Shown here: positions 7,755 through 10,690 of the stretch, one piece after another
How positions within the stretch are numbered: position 1 is the first letter of the stretch
Layout: each line of letters starts with the position of its first letter
Assembly (NCBI GenBank): GCA_015657435.1
Contig: JADLKH010000006.1
Location: 72,997 to 83,686, forward strand
DNA: 10,690 nucleotides
DNA from: Synergistales bacterium
Lineage (GTDB): Bacteria; Synergistota; Synergistia; Synergistales; 79-D21
Direction of reading: 5' to 3'
The notes under the pieces: model-generated
What the model saw: only the letters and a program-made list of their open reading frames with translations
Database searches by the model: none
Told to the model about the DNA's origin: nothing
Translations under genes and position numbers: made by a program

Positions 7755-7783
7755 ATTATAATCGGCTTTTTAGATTTTGTCTA
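7755..7783 (-). promoter_or_regulatory. Sigma-70-type promoter for nrdR-nrdD-nrdG
   Basis: On the minus strand TAGACA (7783-7778, five of six matches to the -35 consensus) and TATAAT (7760-7755, perfect -10) are separated by exactly 17 nt. Transcription would start near 7748, giving a leader of about 25 nt before the nrdR ATG at 7723. The -35 lies within an inverted repeat TTAGA-caaaa-TCTAA (7784-7770), a possible operator. It is placed directly after the terminators of the upstream operon, as expected for a new transcription unit. Confidence 0.75.
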
Positions 7784-7805
7784 AGTCTAGGGATGGGAAT
7801 TTCCA

Positions 7806-7829
7806 GAAGAAAAAGGGACCGGAAGTCCC
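7806..7829 (-). terminator. Rho-independent terminator after the rsmE-yqeY gene cluster
   Basis: On the minus strand GGGAC-TTCCG-GTCCC (7829-7815) forms a 5-bp GC-rich stem and is followed directly by TTTTTCTTC. It has the right shape and U-tract for an intrinsic terminator, though the stem is short. It is the second of two hairpins after the yqeY-domain gene and separates that cluster from the nrdR promoter. Confidence 0.65.
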
Positions 7830-7844
7830 GGGTGGAAAGAACGA

Positions 7845-7867
7845 GGGGGATGCTTCTCAGCACCCCC
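7845..7867 (-). terminator. Upstream hairpin, likely part of a tandem terminator
   Basis: On the minus strand GGGGG-TGC pairs with GCA-(T bulge)-CCCCC around a TGAGAA loop, giving an 8-bp, very GC-rich stem 27 nt after the yqeY-domain stop codon. The downstream tract TCGTTCTTT is only moderately T-rich, so it may pause or partly terminate transcription, with the second hairpin (7815-7829) finishing the job. Confidence 0.5.
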
Positions 7868-7893
7868 CCGTTTCGAACTCCGCAACCGAGGCG

Positions 7894-8355
7894 TTAAGAC
7901 CGTTTCTTTTCGAGCAGCTGCGACACTGCCGCCCTGACCCGGCTTCCCTCAGCCTTGCCTTTCACCTTCGGCATCAGGATTGCCATGACTTTCCCCATAT
8001 CACGGGGACCCTGTGCTCCCGATGCGATGGCCGCCTCGCGTGCCAGCAACGCGATTTCCCCGTCGGAAAGCTGTTCAGGCAAGTAGGCCTCCAGGATGCA
8101 AGCCTCTTCAAGTTCCTGTTTCGCCCTGTCCTCGACTCCATGATCCCGGTACTGTTCGCTGGCCTCGCGCCGCTGCTTGATGAGCCTCTGGACGACGACA
8201 AGCACTTCTTCGTCGGTCAGGTCATTGCCCTTGCCCTTCTCGACTTGCGCCAGCTGCAGAGCGGCCTTCAGCATGCGGAGAGTGCTCAGGCGCGTTTCTT
8301 CACGGTTTTTCATCGACAGGACAAGATCTTCCTGGATACGCTTACCCAGGCTCAC
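7894..8355 (-). CDS. GatB/YqeY domain protein
   Basis: Small cytoplasmic protein of 153 aa that consists only of the YqeY domain, related to the tRNA-binding C-terminal region of the GatB amidotransferase subunit; the stand-alone role is not settled. Typical features: start MSLGKRIQEDLVLSMKNREETRLSTLRMLKAAL, and the mid-protein stretch LTDEEVLVVVQRLIKQRREASEQY, followed by ILEAYLPEQLSDGEI and the C-terminal GKVMAILMPKVKGKAEGSRV. The start is GTG 8355 with a strong GGGGAGGT about 6 nt upstream. It lies 15 nt after rpsU, a very common pairing in bacteria (rpsU-yqeY, often followed by dnaG-rpoD). Here the two terminators and the nrd genes follow instead, so the dnaG-rpoD part is absent from this locus. 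Confidence 0.95.
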   Translation of the reverse strand: MSLGKRIQEDLVLSMKNREETRLSTLRMLKAALQLAQVEKGKGNDLTDEEVLVVVQRLIKQRREASEQYRDHGVEDRAKQELEEACILEAYLPEQLSDGEIALLAREAAIASGAQGPRDMGKVMAILMPKVKGKAEGSRVRAAVSQLLEKKRS

Positions 8356-8370
8356 GACGAAACCTCCCCT

Positions 8371-8550
8371 TTAGGCGCGCTTGCGCTTCTTTGCAGCGGC
8401 CGCCCTCTTGAGTTTCTTCGCCTCACTCGGCTTCTGGTAGTGCTCATGGCGTCTCGCCTCGCGCAGAACCCCCACTTTGGAGACTTCGCGCTTGAAACGC
8501 CGCAAGGCATCCTCAATCGATTCGTTGTCCTTGCGAACGACAGTCGTCAT
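8371..8550 (-). CDS. rpsU: 30S ribosomal protein S21
   Basis: Small basic protein of the 30S platform near the anti-Shine-Dalgarno, involved in translation initiation. The gene encodes 59 aa. It begins [19 protein letters not shown], continues with [19 protein letters not shown], the S21 signature region, and ends in a lysine/arginine/alanine-rich tail (about residues 44-59) terminated by TAA at 8371. ATG 8550 is preceded by AAAGGGGGG with about 7 nt spacing. The flanking genes (HIT hydrolase 30 nt upstream, yqeY-domain gene 15 nt downstream) point to one transcript. Confidence 0.96.
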   Translation of the reverse strand: MTTVVRKDNESIEDALRRFKREVSKVGVLREARRHEHYQKPSEAKKLKRAAAAKKRKRA

Positions 8551-8580
8551 CCCGAATCCCCCCTTTCATGCCACCCACGC

Positions 8581-8955
8581 TCATCCCGGTGGCCAGCGGA
8601 ACGCTCGTCCCGCCAACAGGTGCACGTGAAGGTGGGGGATAGTCTGCCCCGCCTGCGGGCCGTTGTTCACAACAAGACGGTATCCCTCTTCTTCGAGTCC
8701 GAGTTCCGATACCAGGCGCCCCGCAACCGCCATCAGCTTCCCCCAAACCGCGGGATCCGTTACGGCCGACGCCGATCGGAAGTGCGTTTTGGGTACGATC
8801 AGGATATGCGTGGGAGCCTGTGGAAGAATATCCCTGAAAGCCAGAACCTCGGAATCTTCGTGAAGAATCGCGGCTTTTCTGCGCCCTTCGACGATCTCGC
8901 AGAAAACACAACTTCCCGCCAAGGCGTTCACCCCGTCCGTGCAGGATGGAGCCAT
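8581..8955 (-). CDS. HIT-family (HinT-like) nucleotide hydrolase/transferase
   Basis: Histidine-triad protein, probably a purine nucleoside phosphoramidase that removes AMP or GMP from phosphoramidate-type substrates in the cytoplasm. It opens with CVFCEIVEG, with the paired cysteines often seen in HinT, then VLAFRDILPQAPTHILIVPK, and near the C-terminus the catalytic triad HLHVHLL. It ends in GRAFRWPPG, close to the usual HinT ending. The start is uncertain. ATG 8955 gives 124 aa but has a poor Shine-Dalgarno. TTG 8922 gives 113 aa, the typical family length, with GGGGTGA 5 nt upstream; GTG 8931 is a third choice. A weak promoter-like pair (TTGTTC at 8982-8977, TAAAAT at 8959-8954, 17 nt apart) would start transcription after 8955 and so favour the TTG. 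It lies 54 nt after mtaB and 30 nt before rpsU. Confidence 0.9.
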   Translation of the reverse strand: MAPSCTDGVNALAGSCVFCEIVEGRRKAAILHEDSEVLAFRDILPQAPTHILIVPKTHFRSASAVTDPAVWGKLMAVAGRLVSELGLEEEGYRLVVNNGPQAGQTIPHLHVHLLAGRAFRWPPG

Positions 8956-8982
8956 TTTATCCCAGCTTGCAGGAAGGAACAA
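8954..8982 (-). promoter_or_regulatory. Weak candidate promoter in front of the HIT-rpsU-yqeY genes
   Basis: TTGTTC (8982-8977) and TAAAAT (8959-8954) are 17 nt apart on the minus strand, in the 54-nt gap after mtaB. The -10 matches five of six consensus bases and the -35 only about half. It would provide extra transcription of rpsU independent of rsmE-mtaB. It could be a chance match in AT-rich intergenic DNA. Confidence 0.3.
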
Positions 8983-9009
8983 TAGTCTCGAAGCCCAAGT
9001 CGTGAAATC

Positions 9010-10311
9010 TTATCCCAGGAGCTCTCCGTTTTCAAAGCCCTTGACAAGGACATCCCGGATTTGGCCGGTGGTTTCCGTCCCAGTCCAGCGAATGGGAAGG
9101 AAATGCGGAGTCAGGCCCCTGGCTTGTCCTCCCTTTGCCCTTTCAACAAGTACCGGCACCGTCTTTCCCGAAAAAACCGAGGCAAAACGGCCCAGCAATT
9201 CGGTTCCAAGGAGGATCGCTTCTTCACACCTGGCCTTTTTCACGGACTCGCTCAGGTGCCCTCCAAAGGAGGCCGCAGCGGTCCCCGGGCGGCGGCTGTA
9301 GGGGAAAACATGGAGTTTGCCGAACCCGAGGGCCTGGACGAGATTCAAGGTTCTTCGATAGGCTTCGTCGGTTTCTCCCGGAAAACCTACCAGGATGTCG
9401 GTCGACAAGTGAATCTTCCCCGGCCAGAGTTCCCTGATTCTTTCAATGACGCGGCCAAAGCCCGCGGAGTCATACCCTCTTCGCATCGCCGAAAGAATCC
9501 CGTCGTCTCCGCTTTGCATGGGGATATGAAGATGAGGACAGAATTTGGGGGTCCGGACAAGAGTCGTGATGAGTTTTTCATCAAGGGCAAAGGGTTCGAT
9601 CGAGCCGAAACGGATGCGCATGATTTCCGGTATTTCGGAAATTGCTTCCACCAGTCGTGCGAGGTCCCATTGATCTCCCATCCGGAACAGGCCCAGGTGG
9701 ACACCCGTCAGGACGACTTCCCTGCAGCCGCTCGAAGCGACGCTTTCGACTTCCGCCAGGATGTCGGCAGGGTCTCGGCTCAGGGGATGGCCCCGCACGA
9801 AAGGAACGATGCAATAGGAGCAAAAATGGTCGCAGCCGTCCTGAACTTTTATGAACGCTCTCGTGTGAAGGGTCGGCTTGGAAAGCGACAGGTTGTCCCA
9901 TTCTCCCGCCGGGGGGGAGGACAAACGCAGGACGACGGGCTTTTCCGGACGCGCCCTCCGGGCGATCATGCCTTCCAGGATCTTCGGCAAAGCGGATTTG
10001 AGGCGATTTCCGACAACCCCGTCAAGGCCGATGCGGGAAGCTTCGCCTTCATCAAGTTCCTGGGCCCAGCAACCGACGGCGACAATGATGCCTTGGGGGT
10101 TTTCCCGCCTTAACCGGCGAACCTGCTGTCGGCACTTCCTGTCCGCTTCCGCGGTGACGGTGCAGGTGAGAAGGATTGCGACATCCCACAGGTCCTCTGA
10201 TGGAACCGCTCCTCTCAGGATAAGACCGGATGCGATGGCCTCGGCTTCATACTGGTTTGTCCTGCACCCCAGGGCTCCGATCCTGAATTTCGTCCCTGCA
10301 AGATTTTCCAT
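9010..10311 (-). CDS. mtaB: tRNA t6A37 methylthiotransferase MtaB
   Basis: Radical-SAM methylthiotransferase that converts N6-threonylcarbamoyladenosine at tRNA position 37 to its 2-methylthio form, which helps decoding of ANN codons. The 433-aa protein shows the three-domain plan. The N-terminal cluster-binding domain has Cys16 (GALGCRTNQYEAEAI), Cys50 (LLTCTVTAEADRKC) and Cys81 (VAVGCWAQ). The radical-SAM core has VQDGCDHFCSYC (Cys160, Cys164, Cys167), LTGVHLG and STDILVGFPGETD. A C-terminal TRAM-like RNA-binding region follows from about residue 375. The GCRTNQ-TCTVT-DHFCSYCIVP combination separates MtaB from MiaB and RimO. ATG 10311 is chosen: GGGAGG and GGAAGG lie upstream, and the next residues lead directly into the conserved core. 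A start at 10353 would add 14 residues of no family resemblance. The gene begins 65 nt inside the end of rsmE. Confidence 0.95.
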   Translation of the reverse strand: MENLAGTKFRIGALGCRTNQYEAEAIASGLILRGAVPSEDLWDVAILLTCTVTAEADRKCRQQVRRLRRENPQGIIVAVGCWAQELDEGEASRIGLDGVVGNRLKSALPKILEGMIARRARPEKPVVLRLSSPPAGEWDNLSLSKPTLHTRAFIKVQDGCDHFCSYCIVPFVRGHPLSRDPADILAEVESVASSGCREVVLTGVHLGLFRMGDQWDLARLVEAISEIPEIMRIRFGSIEPFALDEKLITTLVRTPKFCPHLHIPMQSGDDGILSAMRRGYDSAGFGRVIERIRELWPGKIHLSTDILVGFPGETDEAYRRTLNLVQALGFGKLHVFPYSRRPGTAAASFGGHLSESVKKARCEEAILLGTELLGRFASVFSGKTVPVLVERAKGGQARGLTPHFLPIRWTGTETTGQIRDVLVKGFENGELLG

Positions 10312-10690
10312 GAATCCTTCCCTCCCAGGCCAGCACGAAATACGAGCAGGCAACGATGGAGGCGGTGAAGGCCTTCAGCACCAGGGGCCCCAGGCTTACG
10401 GGACAAAATCCGGTCTCCCGTAGCATCGCCTTTTCCCGCTCGTCCCAATCCCCTTCAGGCCCGATCGCAACGGCGACCTCCGCCGCAGGGGGGATCGAAC
10501 CGAGCGGAACCGTCCCTTCCTCCAGGAAACCCGCGATGCGCAGGTCAGGGAGTTCGCCTTCAAGCGCCTTCTCAAGTGAAACGGGCGGAAGAATCTGCGG
10601 GATTTCGGCAGCCCCGCACTGTCGCGTCGATTCCTCCAATATTTTTCTCCACCGGGCAAGTTTTCTCGGAACTTCCTCCTCAGTGAAGCG
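10247..10690 (-). CDS. rsmE: 16S rRNA (uracil-1498-N3)-methyltransferase RsmE, 5' part outside window
   Basis: SPOUT-family enzyme that methylates N3 of U1498 in 16S rRNA. The frame is open from the right edge (RFTEEEVPRKLARWRKI) for 147 codons to a TGA at 10247. Landmarks: ILEESTRQCGAAEIPQI, the RsmE interdomain stretch usually read as EQSGR-x-x-PEI; AIGPEGDWDEREKAML; and GFCPVSLGPLVLKAFTAS, which should form the trefoil-knot SAM site. Two of these differ from the family norm: GPEGD instead of GPEGG, and LVLKAFTAS instead of the usual LRTETA-like string. The catalytic fold should end near 10315-10320, yet the frame runs on for about 24 residues (RIHGKSCRDEIQD...) that overlap mtaB. The N-terminal PUA-like domain lies off the edge. 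The family call is good, but whether it is fully active is open. Confidence 0.85.
   Translation of the reverse strand, partial: RFTEEEVPRKLARWRKILEESTRQCGAAEIPQILPPVSLEKALEGELPDLRIAGFLEEGTVPLGSIPPAAEVAVAIGPEGDWDEREKAMLRETGFCPVSLGPLVLKAFTASIVACSYFVLAWEGRIHGKSCRDEIQDRSPGVQDKPV

Noticed and set aside
7777..8985. 402-codon plus-strand frame spanning yqeY, rpsU and the HIT gene
   Set aside because: It crosses three well-supported minus-strand genes and two terminators, and has no recognisable domain.
9061..10113. 350-codon plus-strand frame opposite mtaB, and a similar 277-codon frame at 3721-4554 opposite kbl
   Set aside because: Both are shadows of strongly conserved minus-strand enzymes and have no supporting motif.
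1..10690. Mobile elements, CRISPR arrays, tRNA or rRNA genes
   Set aside because: No transposase or integrase motifs, terminal repeats, regularly spaced repeats or tRNA cloverleaf were seen. Gene gaps never exceed about 170 nt, and the largest is accounted for by terminators and a promoter.

Overview
The window is a densely packed stretch of bacterial chromosome in which every gene I can support lies on the minus strand. The sequence is moderately GC-rich. It encodes a class III (strictly anaerobic, glycyl-radical) ribonucleotide reductase and a LivK-type binding protein whose signal peptide has no lipobox, which suggests a free periplasmic protein. An anaerobic Gram-negative bacterium of the Desulfobacterota/Deltaproteobacteria type fits best, but that assignment is inference from gene content and protein style. 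No mobile element, CRISPR array, tRNA or rRNA was seen.

Read in the direction of transcription (from high to low coordinates), there are three blocks. Block 1 (10690 to about 7800) is a translation and RNA-modification cluster: rsmE (its 5' end lies outside the window), mtaB, a HIT-family hydrolase gene, rpsU (ribosomal protein S21, 59 aa) and a gatB/yqeY-domain gene. It ends in two hairpins, at least one of which looks like a proper intrinsic terminator. Block 2 (about 7785 to 4455) starts at a near-consensus sigma-70 promoter and holds nrdR, nrdD and nrdG. These are the repressor, the anaerobic reductase and its radical-SAM activase, with overlapping gene ends. Block 3 (4407 to the left edge) holds a kbl/bioF-like alpha-oxoamine synthase gene and then livK, livH and livM, part of a branched-chain amino acid ABC importer whose ATPase genes should lie beyond the left edge.

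The blocks make functional sense. Block 1 serves ribosome and tRNA maturation. Block 2 makes dNTPs without oxygen, with its own NrdR repressor as first gene. Block 3 imports amino acids, next to an enzyme that probably cleaves 2-amino-3-ketobutyrate to glycine and acetyl-CoA.

This is mainly ordinary housekeeping sequence and I do not see a convincing undescribed system. The points worth a second look are: a single-base frameshift that splits livH; a very stable GNRA-capped hairpin between livK and livH; an RsmE with altered cofactor-site motifs and a tail running into mtaB; an NrdD whose ATP-cone lacks its usual nucleotide-binding motif; and the arrangement of terminators, promoter and inverted repeat upstream of nrdR.
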